Assembly (NCBI GenBank): GCA_050697275.1
Contig: JBOGZI010000081.1
Span: 1-17,665 of the forward strand
DNA from: JBOGZI01 sp050697275
Lineage (GTDB): Bacteria > Actinomycetota > Thermoleophilia > Solirubrobacterales > 70-9
DNA length: 17,665 nucleotides
Direction of reading: 5' to 3'
Shown: one piece after another, positions 7,061 through 12,419 of the stretch
Position numbering within the stretch: the stretch's first letter is position 1
Layout of the letters: every line of letters starts with the position of its first letter
The notes under the pieces: model-generated
The model's database searches: none
Told to the model about the DNA's origin: nothing
Seen by the model: the letters and a program-made list of their open reading frames with translations, nothing else
Made by a program: the position numbers and the translations under genes

Positions 7061-7590
7061 GCGACGGCGAGGGCAAGCCCGAGGCCGGCTCGGCCGCGAG
7101 CGGCACCGGACCGGCCGAGACGGCCGACGGCGCGGGAACCGCCGAAGGCGCGGGAACCGCCGAGGGCGCCGAGACCGCCGACGGCGCCAAGAATCCTGAG
7201 CAGATGACGGTGGGCGAGCTCGTCTTCGAGGTCTCCGACCGCGCCTCGATCCTGGTCCGCGAGGAGATCGAGCTCGCCAAGACCGAGGTCACCGAGAAGG
7301 TCAACCGGTTGCTGCGCGGTTCCGTGGTGGCGGTCGTCGCGGGGGTCTTCGTCCTGCTTGCCCTGATGATGATCATGCACGGGGTGGCGTGGGTCCTGAA
7401 CGACAAGCTGTTCGACAACTTCTGGACCGGGTTCTTCGTGGAGGCCGGGTTCTTCCTCCTGATCGCGGCGGCCGGTGGCCTCTACGCCTACCGCTCCTTC
7501 AAGCGCGGGGCGCCACCCACACCGGACATGGCGATCGAGCAGGCGAAGGAGATCAAGTCCACCTTCAACGGCGGGGAGGGGAGTGACTGA
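7057..7590 (+). CDS. Holin-like membrane protein (Phage_holin_3_6 / DUF1469 type)
   Basis: A 177-residue protein. Residues 1-48 form an acidic, Ala/Gly/Thr low-complexity tail with a six-residue repeat (GAGTAE, GAGTAE, GAETAD) encoded by an 18-bp tandem repeat. Next comes VGELVFEVSDRASILVREEI (52-71) and ELAKTEVTEKV, an amphipathic helix typical of this family, then transmembrane helices near 88-110 and 124-145 and a short basic RSFKRG loop. Despite the name, chromosomal members are not lysis proteins of a resident phage; they are abundant actinobacterial envelope proteins of unknown role. GTG start overlapping the upstream stop; its own stop overlaps the next ATG by 1 nt. No phage gene is present nearby. 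Confidence 0.82.
   Translation: MSDGEGKPEAGSAASGTGPAETADGAGTAEGAGTAEGAETADGAKNPEQMTVGELVFEVSDRASILVREEIELAKTEVTEKVNRLLRGSVVAVVAGVFVLLALMMIMHGVAWVLNDKLFDNFWTGFFVEAGFFLLIAAAGGLYAYRSFKRGAPPTPDMAIEQAKEIKSTFNGGEGSD
7111..7182 (+). repeat. 18-bp tandem repeat inside the holin-like gene
   Basis: Two near-identical units GGCGCGGGAACCGCCGAA/G (7129-7146, 7147-7164) are followed by a diverged unit (7165-7182) and preceded by a weaker one (7111-7128). The unit is in frame, so copy-number change would add or remove six residues from the N-terminal tail without shifting the frame. Confidence 0.75.
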
Positions 7591-7859
7591 TGGAAGCGCA
7601 GACCGGAATCCAGCGCGGTGGCAACCACCGACCCGCGGTGCCCCCGCCGGGCACCCGCTCCTCGGACGAGATCAGGCGCGACATCGTCCAGCAGCGCCAG
7701 CAGCTCTCCCGGTCCGTGGACATGCTGCGCACCCGCTGGGGCGAGATGACCGACCTCCGCCGCCAGGCCCGCGAGCACCGCACCGAGCTGATCGCCGGCG
7801 CCGCGGCGGTGGGCTTCCTGGTTGGCGGCGCGATCGCGCTCAGCCGCCGCCGGCGCTGA
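7590..7859 (+). CDS. DUF3618 domain protein
   Basis: An 89-residue protein with the DUF3618 pattern: RSSDEIRRDIVQQRQQLSRS (23-42) followed by VDMLRTRWGE, i.e. R-x-x-x-E-I-R-x-D-I-x-x-x-R-x-x-L-x-x-x-V-D-x-L, then one transmembrane helix (about 66-84) and a basic SRRRR end. The helix before the membrane is predicted to face the cytoplasm. The function is unknown; the family regularly neighbours holin-like membrane proteins, as here, and the two probably act together at the membrane. ATG overlaps the upstream stop (TGATGG), and GGGGAGGGGAG at 7573-7583 may serve as ribosome site. It is the last gene of the plus-strand run starting at 4097. Confidence 0.85.
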   Translation: MEAQTGIQRGGNHRPAVPPPGTRSSDEIRRDIVQQRQQLSRSVDMLRTRWGEMTDLRRQAREHRTELIAGAAAVGFLVGGAIALSRRRR

Positions 7860-7865
7860 CATCAA

Positions 7866-7904
7866 CCCGCATCTCCTCGGGCTTCGCCCTGCGGGGATAC
7901 GGGG
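7866..7904. terminator. Stem-loop between convergent genes
   Basis: ATCTCC (7871-7876) pairs with GGGGAT (7893-7898, one G-T pair), enclosing a GGGC-TTC-GCCC hairpin (7879-7889), with CCCG/CGGG outside. It lies between the DUF3618 stop and the arsC stop and could end transcription from both sides. There is no long T-run on either strand, so it is a hairpin rather than a textbook terminator. Confidence 0.5.
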
Positions 7905-8327
7905 TTACGACGCACTCCCCTTCGCAACCCTGATCCGATCGACGAGATCATCGACTCTCTGCTCGATCTCGTCGCGGATGCCGCGCACGGTGGCGAGGTC
8001 CTTGCCGCTGGGGTCCTCCAGCCCCCAGTCCTCGTAGCGCTTGCCGGGGTAGACGGGGCAGGCGTCCCCGCAGCCCATCGTGACCACCACGTCGGCCTCG
8101 CCGACCATGCCGTCCTCCAGCCGCTTCGGTTGCTGCGCGGAGATGTCGATCCCGAGCTCCGCCATCGCGTCGACCACCGCCGGGTTGAGCCGCTCGGCGG
8201 GCTCGCTCCCGGCGGAGAGGACCTCGACCCGGTCGCCGGCCCTCTCGCGCAGCAGGCTGGCCGCGATCTGGCTGCGCCCCGCGTTGTGGACGCAGACGAA
8301 CAGCACCCGGGGTCTGTCGCCGCTCAC
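7905..8327 (-). CDS. arsC: Arsenate reductase, LMW-phosphatase fold (mycothiol-type candidate)
   Basis: A 140-residue cytosolic enzyme. The P-loop VLFVCVHNAGRSQIA gives the C-x5-R motif (Cys12, Arg18) of the low-molecular-weight phosphatase fold, and WGLEDPSGKD holds the general acid Asp105. In place of the widely spaced Cys82/Cys89 pair of thioredoxin-coupled ArsC there is MGCGDACPVYPGKRYEDW (84-101, Cys86 and Cys90), a form I associate with actinobacterial arsenate-mycothiol transferases. It converts arsenate to arsenite, the species bound by ArsR and methylated by ArsM. GTG start at 8327 (family start is S/D-x-P-x-V-L-F-V-C); there is no ribosome site but a -10-like box lies 9 nt upstream. 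It is divergent from arsR across a 53-nt shared control region. Confidence 0.9.
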   Translation of the reverse strand: MSGDRPRVLFVCVHNAGRSQIAASLLRERAGDRVEVLSAGSEPAERLNPAVVDAMAELGIDISAQQPKRLEDGMVGEADVVVTMGCGDACPVYPGKRYEDWGLEDPSGKDLATVRGIRDEIEQRVDDLVDRIRVAKGSAS

Positions 8328-8336
8328 CCGTGCAGA

Positions 8337-8374
8337 GTATTACATTGACAAGTATCTATGGAGTGTGCTAGAAA
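8337..8374. promoter_or_regulatory. Divergent arsC / arsR promoters, probable ArsR operator
   Basis: Plus strand: a perfect -35 TTGACA (8345-8350), 18-nt spacer and -10 TAGAAA (8369-8374) end 6 nt before the arsR ATG. Minus strand: TAATAC (8342-8337) ends 9 nt before the arsC GTG. Both transcripts would be nearly leaderless. Only 53 nt separate the two starts, so one bound ArsR dimer could block both. I could not identify a clean inverted repeat; AT-rich sequence between the plus-strand -35 and -10 is the likeliest operator. Confidence 0.6.
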
Positions 8375-8380
8375 CCGGGC

Positions 8381-8737
8381 ATGCCCGTCGAGCTGGAGCT
8401 CGCCCCGAAGCAGAAGCGCCCAGTGGGGGAACCCTGCTGCGAGCCGATCGTCCACCCGCAGATCGACCGCCGCCGGGCCGAGCGGGTGTCGGCGGTCGCG
8501 AAGGCGCTCGGTGACCCGATCCGGGTGCAGCTGGTGGACGTCCTGCGGAAGCACGCGGGCAAGGTCTGCGTCTGCGAGCTGGTGCCGCTCTTCGATCTCT
8601 CGCAGCCCACCGTCTCCCATCACCTCAAGGTGCTGCGGGACGCCGGGCTGGTCGGCGCCGAGCGGCGCGGGCTGTGGTCCTTCTACTACGTCAACCCCGA
8701 ATCCCTGGAGGAGCTGAGCACATGGCTGAGCAACTGA
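8381..8737 (+). CDS. arsR: Arsenic-responsive ArsR-family repressor
   Basis: A 118-residue ArsR/SmtB regulator. The winged helix is plain: RVSAVAKALGDPIRVQLVDV (35-54), LSQPTVSHHLKVLRDAGLVG (73-92) as recognition helix, and RRGLWSFYYVNPE (95-107) as wing. Two cysteine sites are visible: Cys19-Cys20 in the N-terminal extension and Cys63-x-Cys65 in KVCVCELV. A Cys-Cys pair near the N-terminus plus a Cys near position 55 is the arsenite site known from Corynebacterium glutamicum ArsR, which this resembles; the C-V-C-D/E-L form is that of the classic E. coli type. Arsenite binding should release the operator. The ATG at 8381 lies 6 nt after a -10 box with no ribosome site, so the mRNA is probably leaderless. 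Its 3' end overlaps arsM by 16 nt. Confidence 0.92.
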   Translation: MPVELELAPKQKRPVGEPCCEPIVHPQIDRRRAERVSAVAKALGDPIRVQLVDVLRKHAGKVCVCELVPLFDLSQPTVSHHLKVLRDAGLVGAERRGLWSFYYVNPESLEELSTWLSN

Positions 8738-9522
8738 AGTCGAACGACAGAATTCGCGAGGCGGTGCGCGATCGCTATGCGACCGCGGCCCAGGTTGCGG
8801 ACCGAGGTTCGGCGGCGAGCTGCTGCGGTCCGGCTGACTCCTCGTGTGGCTGTGGCGGTGAGGTGAGCCTCGGCGAAGCGGAGCAGGCCAGCCTCGGAGC
8901 GGCCCTCTACTCCGGCGAGCAGCACGATCAGCTGCCCGACGCGGCGTCACTCGCCTCCCTTGGCTGCGGCAACCCGACCGCTGTCGCGGAGCTTCACGAG
9001 GGCGAGACCGTTCTCGACCTCGGCTCCGGCGGCGGCATCGACGTCCTGCTCTCGGCCCAGAGGGTGGGGCAGACGGGAAAGGCCTACGGGCTCGACATGA
9101 CCGACGAGATGCTCGAGCTCGCCCGCCGCAACCAGCGGGAGGCGGGCGCAGACAACGTCGAGTTCCTGAAGGGGACGATCGAGGGGATTCCTCTGCCCGA
9201 CGCCTCCATCGACGTGATCATCTCCAACTGCGTGATCAACCTCTCCGCGGACAAGCAGCGCGTCTTCAGCGAGGCGGCCCGGGTGCTGCGCCGCGGGGGG
9301 CGCATCGCGGTGACCGACATCGTCGCCGACGCGAAGATGAGCGAGGAGACGCGGCGGGACATGGAGCAATGGACCGGCTGCATCGCGGGCGCCCTCACCG
9401 AGCCCGAGTTCGCGGCCGGGCTGCGGGCCGCCGGCTTCGAGGAGATCGAGGTGCGCGAGACTCATCGGGTCCACGAGCAGGCCGGCTCGGCGATCATCCG
9501 CGCCCGCAAGCCCCGGGCGTGA
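8722..9522 (+). CDS. arsM: Arsenite S-adenosylmethionine methyltransferase
   Basis: A 266-residue enzyme that methylates trivalent arsenic with SAM. The SAM site is ETVLDLGSGGGIDVLLSA (95-112), with GLDMTDEML (123-131). The three conserved arsenic-binding cysteines are present: Cys82 in GCGNPTA, Cys170 in ISNCVINLS and Cys220 in WTGCIAGAL. An additional cluster, SCCGPADSSCGCGG (33-46; Cys34, 35, 42, 44), precedes the fold. The start was moved to ATG 8722, inside arsR, because MAEQLKSNDRIREAVRDRYA is the family N-terminus and GGAGGAG (8706-8712) lies at the right distance; the 16 codons upstream in frame are shadow of arsR. It is translated with arsR, and its stop overlaps the next ATG. No arsenite pump is seen nearby, so methylation may be the main exit route. 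Confidence 0.93.
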   Translation: MAEQLKSNDRIREAVRDRYATAAQVADRGSAASCCGPADSSCGCGGEVSLGEAEQASLGAALYSGEQHDQLPDAASLASLGCGNPTAVAELHEGETVLDLGSGGGIDVLLSAQRVGQTGKAYGLDMTDEMLELARRNQREAGADNVEFLKGTIEGIPLPDASIDVIISNCVINLSADKQRVFSEAARVLRRGGRIAVTDIVADAKMSEETRRDMEQWTGCIAGALTEPEFAAGLRAAGFEEIEVRETHRVHEQAGSAIIRARKPRA

Positions 9523-9851
9523 TGGCCGAGGCGCTGCCGCTGATCGAGGCCTGCGAGCTGAGCCCCGAGGGCGCGCGGGCACAGGGAGACCGCTACAGCG
9601 AGCTCTCACGCTGGACCGCGGCGATCGAGCGGCGACCGAGGCTGCTCGACGTGCGGTTCTCGAGGGAGGTCGACCGGGAGCTGCTCGAGGAGGCGATCGC
9701 GGTCGAACGGAGCTGCTGTTCCTTCCTTGCGATCGACTTCAACCCCGACGCGCTTGCGCTCTCGATCGGTGTTGCCGAGGAGCGCCTTGCGCCCGCGCTC
9801 GACGCGCTCGAGTGGGCCCTGCGGGGATCCGAGCATGGCGAGCAGCAATGA
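9522..9851 (+). CDS. Small CC-motif protein of the arsenic operon, function unknown
   Basis: A 109-residue soluble protein starting at ATG 9522, overlapping the arsM stop (TGATG). Its central feature is VERSCCSFLAIDF (61-73; Cys65-Cys66), flanked by a predicted helix before and beta strands after; a further Cys11 lies near the N-terminus. Proteins with an E-R-x-C-C-x-F-L/F signature in an alpha/beta frame recur as uncharacterised neighbours of arsenic and mercury resistance genes, so metal(loid) handling is a reasonable guess, not a demonstrated function. Vicinal cysteines bind trivalent arsenic well. The tight coupling with arsM argues for a role in the same pathway, for example delivering arsenite. 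I do not recognise a named family. Confidence 0.72.
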   Translation: MAEALPLIEACELSPEGARAQGDRYSELSRWTAAIERRPRLLDVRFSREVDRELLEEAIAVERSCCSFLAIDFNPDALALSIGVAEERLAPALDALEWALRGSEHGEQQ

Positions 9852-9934
9852 GCGCGGCGCACTTCAGCGAGATCCGCGAGTACATGGCCCAGATGGGCTT
9901 CCCCACCGAGATCGTCACGGCCGTGCGGCGGTAG
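9848..9934 (+). CDS. Tiny ORF (28 residues) coupled to the CC-motif gene
   Basis: ATG 9848 overlaps the stop of the CC-motif gene (ATGA), continuing the chain of overlapping starts that runs through arsR, arsM and the CC protein. The product begins MSAAHFSEIREYMAQMGF and ends ...TAVRR; it would form one short charged helix with two or three Met and no Cys. It could be a real microprotein or the remnant of a longer gene. I recognise no family. A strong hairpin follows 5 nt after the stop. The junction is suggestive, but at 28 codons an ORF can arise by chance. Confidence 0.35.
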   Translation: MSAAHFSEIREYMAQMGFPTEIVTAVRR

Positions 9935-9939
9935 CCGGC

Positions 9940-9960
9940 GGCCGGCCCTCTAGGCCGGTC
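9940..9960. terminator. Hairpin at the end of the ars operon and degV-family gene
   Basis: CCGGCC (9942-9947) and GGCCGG (9953-9958) form a perfect stem with a 5-nt loop, extendable by a G-T and a G-C pair to 8 bp. It lies between the tiny ars ORF and the convergent DegV gene and includes the latter's stop codon. No T-run follows, so termination efficiency is uncertain. Confidence 0.5.
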
Positions 9961-10834
9961 CGGGCTCGAGCTCCTCGCTCGAGACGCCCCCCACCCCGAG
10001 GAGGCCCGGGCCGACGTGGGCGCCGATCACGGGCCCGATCTCCGAGGTGAAGACCGGGTCGGTGCCGAAGATCGGCTTGCACTCCTCGATCAGGCTCTCG
10101 GCCGCGCCAGGGTCCTGGACGTGCTGGACGACCCAGGTGTCGGCGCCGTCCTCGTGGCGGCGGCGGGCGTAGTCCACCAGGCGATCGATGGCCCGCGCCC
10201 GGGTGCGGACCCGCTCGACCGGGGTGATCTCCTCCTCCAGGGTGAGGATCGGCTTCACTTTCAGCGTCGAGCCGATCCAGGCGCGCGCCAGCCCGATCCG
10301 GCCGCCGCGGCGCAGGTACTCGAGCGTGTCCACCGCGAACCAGATCTTCACCGAGGCGCGTATGCGCTCGGCCCTCTGCTTCGCCTCGGCGGCGGAGGCG
10401 CCCGCCTCGATCGCGCGGGCGGCGCCGAGCAGCACGAATGCCATCCCCCCGCAGCCGGTGCGTGAGTCCACGAGGTGGATCCGCTCACCGCCCTTGCCCT
10501 CGGCGATCAGCCGCTCGCGAGCCTGGGCCGCCGACTCGCAGGTGCCCGAGATCCCGGAGGCGAGGTGGATGGAGACGACCTCGCGCCCCTGCTCGAGCAG
10601 CGGCTCGTAGACGTGCGTGAAGTCGCCCACCGATGGCTGCGAGGTCGTCACGGTCTCCTCGGAGATCCGCAGCCGCTCGTAGAAGGCGTCGAGGTCGGTG
10701 ATGTCCGCCTCCCGCTGGTGCTCGCCCTCGAGCCCGACGTAGAGGCTGATCAAGTGGATGTCGTGCTTGGCGAGCAGCTCCCGCGGCAGGTACGAGGTGG
10801 TGTCCGCGACGAGGGCGGGCTGCGGGGGGCTCAC
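9950..10834 (-). CDS. DegV-family fatty-acid-binding protein
   Basis: A 294-residue cytosolic protein. PALVADTTSYLPRELL (6-21) is the DegV opening, TVTTSQPSVGDF (61-72) carries the conserved T-S-Q-P-S loop, and VSIHLASGISGTCESA (87-102) the S-G-x-S-G-T loop; together these bind the fatty-acid carboxylate in DegV/FakB proteins. Members present fatty acids to a FakA-type kinase for phosphorylation; no kinase gene is in view. The start was set at GTG 10834: it precedes the conserved domain directly, and TACAAC ends 7 nt upstream, consistent with a leaderless mRNA. An extension to 10906 would only add a Pro/Gly/Arg-rich stretch with no family similarity. It is convergent with the ars operon and divergent from the glutaredoxin-like gene. 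Confidence 0.87.
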   Translation of the reverse strand: MSPPQPALVADTTSYLPRELLAKHDIHLISLYVGLEGEHQREADITDLDAFYERLRISEETVTTSQPSVGDFTHVYEPLLEQGREVVSIHLASGISGTCESAAQARERLIAEGKGGERIHLVDSRTGCGGMAFVLLGAARAIEAGASAAEAKQRAERIRASVKIWFAVDTLEYLRRGGRIGLARAWIGSTLKVKPILTLEEEITPVERVRTRARAIDRLVDYARRRHEDGADTWVVQHVQDPGAAESLIEECKPIFGTDPVFTSEIGPVIGAHVGPGLLGVGGVSSEELEPGPA

Positions 10835-10841
10835 CCGAGCG

Positions 10842-10847
10842 GTTGTA
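10842..10847 (-). promoter_or_regulatory. -10 box for a leaderless degV-family transcript
   Basis: On the minus strand TACAAC ends 7 nt before the GTG at 10834. There is no ribosome site between them. No convincing -35 element was found. Confidence 0.4.
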
Positions 10848-10910
10848 TCACGGCACCGTTGCGCGGCAGCGCCGGGCCCGCCTGGGTCTGCTTCCCTTCC
10901 GGGCACGGTG

Positions 10911-11258
10911 ATGGAGTCAGGATCCAGCCCAGCCGAGGCGCCCCCGGAGGAGCGCCGGGTGCTCTATCGATGCCGCACGCCGACCAACTTCCTCTGCCCC
11001 TGCGGCGCGGTGGCGCGCAAGCTGAAGCAGCTCGACCTCGCCTACCGCACCGAACGCGTCCCGCAGAGGCGCCGCAACCGCCCCGAGATCGTCGAGCTGA
11101 CGCGGCAGGACCGCGTTCCCGTGCTCGTCGACGGGGACGAGGTGATCAACGACTCGAAGCGGATCCGCCAGTACCTCGATTGGGCCCATGGGGAGCGTGA
11201 GGAGGGTGAGACCGGCGATTCGGCACCCAGAACCCAGGCGTCCGGAGGCGGGGATTGA
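10911..11258 (+). CDS. Glutaredoxin-like / GST N-terminal domain protein
   Basis: A 115-residue protein comprising a single thioredoxin fold. RVLYRCRTPTN is the first strand and loop, FLCPCGAVARKLKQLDLAY the active-site helix with a C-P-C-G sequence instead of the usual C-P-x-C, and DRVPVLVDGDEVINDSKRIR the cis-Pro loop and S-x-x-I glutathione-site element of GST N-terminal domains. The C-terminal helical domain of true GSTs is missing; after about residue 95 only a short charged tail follows. It may be a stand-alone thiol oxidoreductase or a binding protein. Start ATG 10911 (GTG 10908 is possible); no clear ribosome site. It precedes the A-type Fe-S carrier gene by 34 nt, and the carrier's -35 element overlaps its stop codon. 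Substrate thiol unknown. Confidence 0.75.
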   Translation: MESGSSPAEAPPEERRVLYRCRTPTNFLCPCGAVARKLKQLDLAYRTERVPQRRRNRPEIVELTRQDRVPVLVDGDEVINDSKRIRQYLDWAHGEREEGETGDSAPRTQASGGGD

Positions 11259-11284
11259 GGCGATGCCGATGCGGCCTCTACAAT
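11255..11284 (+). promoter_or_regulatory. Promoter of the A-type Fe-S carrier gene
   Basis: TTGAGG (11255-11260) and TACAAT (11279-11284) are 18 nt apart; the -10 matches five of six consensus bases. The ATG follows 8 nt after the -10, so the mRNA should be leaderless or carry one or two extra bases. The -35 overlaps the upstream stop codon. Confidence 0.6.
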
Positions 11285-11292
11285 TCAAGGCG

Positions 11293-11670
11293 ATGGCTGA
11301 GACCACCAACGAGCCGATCACGCTGACCGACAAGGCGGCGTCGAAGATCAAGGAGCTGCTCTCCGAGCAGGACGACGGCTCCGAGCAGGCGCTGCGCGTG
11401 GCGGTGCGGGGCGGCGGCTGCTCCGGCTTCCAGTACGCGCTCGCCTTCGACGCCCCCAAGGAGGACGATCACCGCTTCGAGAACCAGGGCGTTGCGGTCG
11501 TGGTCGACAAGAGCTCGATGCAGTTCGTCTTCGGCTCCGAGGTGGACTGGGTGGACGGCCTCCAGGGCGCCGGCTTCTCGGTCAACAACCCGAACGTGAC
11601 CGCCGCCTGCGGCTGCGGCTCCAGCTTCCAGGTCAAGGAAGACGCGGCCGAGCAGGCCGCCACCGTCTAG
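11293..11670 (+). CDS. A-type iron-sulfur cluster carrier (HesB/IscA/ErpA family)
   Basis: A 125-residue protein. The family start ITLTDKAASKIKELL (9-23) leads to VAVRGGGCSGFQYALAFD (37-54) with Cys43, and the C-terminal TAACGCGSSFQV with Cys106 and Cys108. These three cysteines bind the [2Fe-2S]/[4Fe-4S] cluster passed to client enzymes. Length is normal for the family; the last 12 residues are an acidic tail. Start ATG 11293, since upstream in-frame sequence is unlike the family and a good promoter ends 8 nt before this ATG. Convergent with, and 10 nt from, a CGFS glutaredoxin gene whose product is a known partner class in cluster transfer. The exact subtype (IscA, ErpA or SufA) cannot be settled by eye. 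Confidence 0.93.
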   Translation: MAETTNEPITLTDKAASKIKELLSEQDDGSEQALRVAVRGGGCSGFQYALAFDAPKEDDHRFENQGVAVVVDKSSMQFVFGSEVDWVDGLQGAGFSVNNPNVTAACGCGSSFQVKEDAAEQAATV

Positions 11671-11680
11671 TCAGCTCCGG

Positions 11681-12088
11681 CTAGTTCTCGATCTGCATCG
11701 GCGGGGACTGCTGCGGGTCCTCCTGCTGCAGCTCCTGCTTCGCCGACGGTGAATCGGTCTTGGGGCGCTCGACCCCGAGCAGTTCGGCCAGCTCGCCGGA
11801 GTCGGCCATCTCCTCGACGATGTCGCAGCCGCCAACCAGCTCGCCCTTGACGTAGAGCTGGGGGAAGGTCTGCCAGTCCGAGATCTCCGAGGTCACCTCG
11901 CGCAGCGGCTGCAGAGCCGGCAGCACGTCGACCGCGCCGTACTCGACCCCGTGGGACTCGAGCACGTTGACGACCCGCATCGAGAAGCCGCAGCGCGGCT
12001 GCGCCGGGGTCCCCTTCATGAAGAGGAGGACCGAGTTGTCGCGGATCAGGCCCTCGACCTGCTCCTTGATTGTGGGCTGCTCGCTCAC
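11681..12088 (-). CDS. grxD: Monothiol CGFS glutaredoxin (Grx4 type)
   Basis: A 135-residue protein. TIKEQVEGLIRDNSVLLFMK (6-25) starts the Grx4 domain, GTPAQPRCGFSMRVVNVL (26-43) holds the monothiol CGFS site (Cys33), DWQTFPQLYVKGELVGGCDI (71-90) has the W-x-T-x-P-Q-x-Y/F and G-G-C-D elements that bind glutathione and the cluster. The tail from about 106 is a Gln/Ser/Pro/Asp-rich extension. CGFS glutaredoxins carry [2Fe-2S] clusters, often in complex with BolA, which is encoded just upstream on the same strand (32 nt gap). Start GTG 12088, with TACACT 7 nt upstream and no ribosome site; longer in-frame upstream sequence is the shadow of bolA. CGFS glutaredoxins imply glutathione or a stand-in thiol, notable beside a mycothiol-type ArsC. 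Confidence 0.92.
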   Translation of the reverse strand: MSEQPTIKEQVEGLIRDNSVLLFMKGTPAQPRCGFSMRVVNVLESHGVEYGAVDVLPALQPLREVTSEISDWQTFPQLYVKGELVGGCDIVEEMADSGELAELLGVERPKTDSPSAKQELQQEDPQQSPPMQIEN

Positions 12089-12095
12089 GATTCGA

Positions 12096-12101
12096 AGTGT
12101 A
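12096..12101 (-). promoter_or_regulatory. -10 box between bolA and grxD (leaderless grxD mRNA)
   Basis: TACACT on the minus strand ends 7 nt before the grxD GTG (12088). A weak CTGAGC lies 17 nt upstream and overlaps the bolA stop codon. grxD can therefore probably be transcribed on its own as well as with bolA. Confidence 0.42.
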
Positions 12102-12120
12102 CGGACCCGGGCCGGCGGGC

Positions 12121-12357
12121 TCAGCCGGGGACGGAGGTCTTGATCGAGAGCGCGTGGATCGAGCCGTCGTCGAAGCGGGCCTGCACCGCCTTCTTCACGA
12201 GCCGGTGCTGCTCGATCCGCGAGAGGCCCTCGAACTGCGGGGCGGTCACCGTCGCCCGCAGATGGTCCTGGCTGCCGGTCTCGTCCACGACCTCGACCTC
12301 GGCCTCGGGCAGGGCGGCCTCGATCAGCAGGCGCACCTCGTCGAGGGCTATCGCCAT
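12121..12357 (-). CDS. bolA: BolA-family protein
   Basis: A 78-residue protein of normal BolA size. DEVRLLIEAALPEAEVEVVD (6-25) is the first helix and strand, GSQDHLRATVTAPQFEGLSR (28-47) the central loop and strand, and IEQHRLVKKAVQARFDDGSIH with the ALSIKT ending the last helix and strand. A conserved His suited to cluster sharing is present in QHR. BolA proteins pair with CGFS glutaredoxins to hold and regulate [2Fe-2S] clusters, and the grxD gene follows on the same strand. Start ATG 12357: the frame upstream runs into the ATPase promoter region and has no family similarity. The upstream control region contains the palindrome array belonging to the ATPase gene, 24-53 nt from this ATG. Confidence 0.88.
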   Translation of the reverse strand: MAIALDEVRLLIEAALPEAEVEVVDETGSQDHLRATVTAPQFEGLSRIEQHRLVKKAVQARFDDGSIHALSIKTSVPG

Positions 12358-12380
12358 GAGACCAATCCTGTATGTGATGT

Positions 12381-12419
12381 CCGTACCAACTGGTACGGTT
12401 TTGCCGTACCAATGATTGG
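12381..12419. promoter_or_regulatory. Palindrome array (three CCGTACC half-sites) upstream of the ATPase
   Basis: CCGTACC (12381-12387), GGTACGG (12392-12398) and CCGTACC (12404-12410) alternate in orientation with 4- and 5-nt spacers, so each neighbouring pair is a perfect 7-bp inverted repeat. A further palindrome CCAAT-G-ATTGG (12409-12419) overlaps the ATPase ATG. An extended -10-like TGGTACGGT lies inside the array. It is probably an operator controlling the ATPase gene and perhaps bolA on the other side. Confidence 0.65.

Noticed and set aside
7057..7590. Prophage lysis cassette suggested by the holin-like protein
   Set aside because: No endolysin, structural phage gene, integrase or attachment site is nearby, and this family is common as ordinary chromosomal genes in actinobacteria.
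8674..8721. Earlier ATG (8674) for arsM
   Set aside because: The 16 added residues are arsR codons read in another frame; ATG 8722 has a GGAGGAG at good spacing and the family N-terminus.
12381..12410. Terminal repeats of a transposable element at the ATPase
   Set aside because: No matching copy exists near 13551 and no transposase is encoded; an operator explains the short, closely spaced inverted repeats better.
12409..12419. CCAATGATTGG palindrome as a CCAAT-type promoter element
   Set aside because: Such elements are eukaryotic; here it is more simply part of the palindrome array overlapping the ATG.
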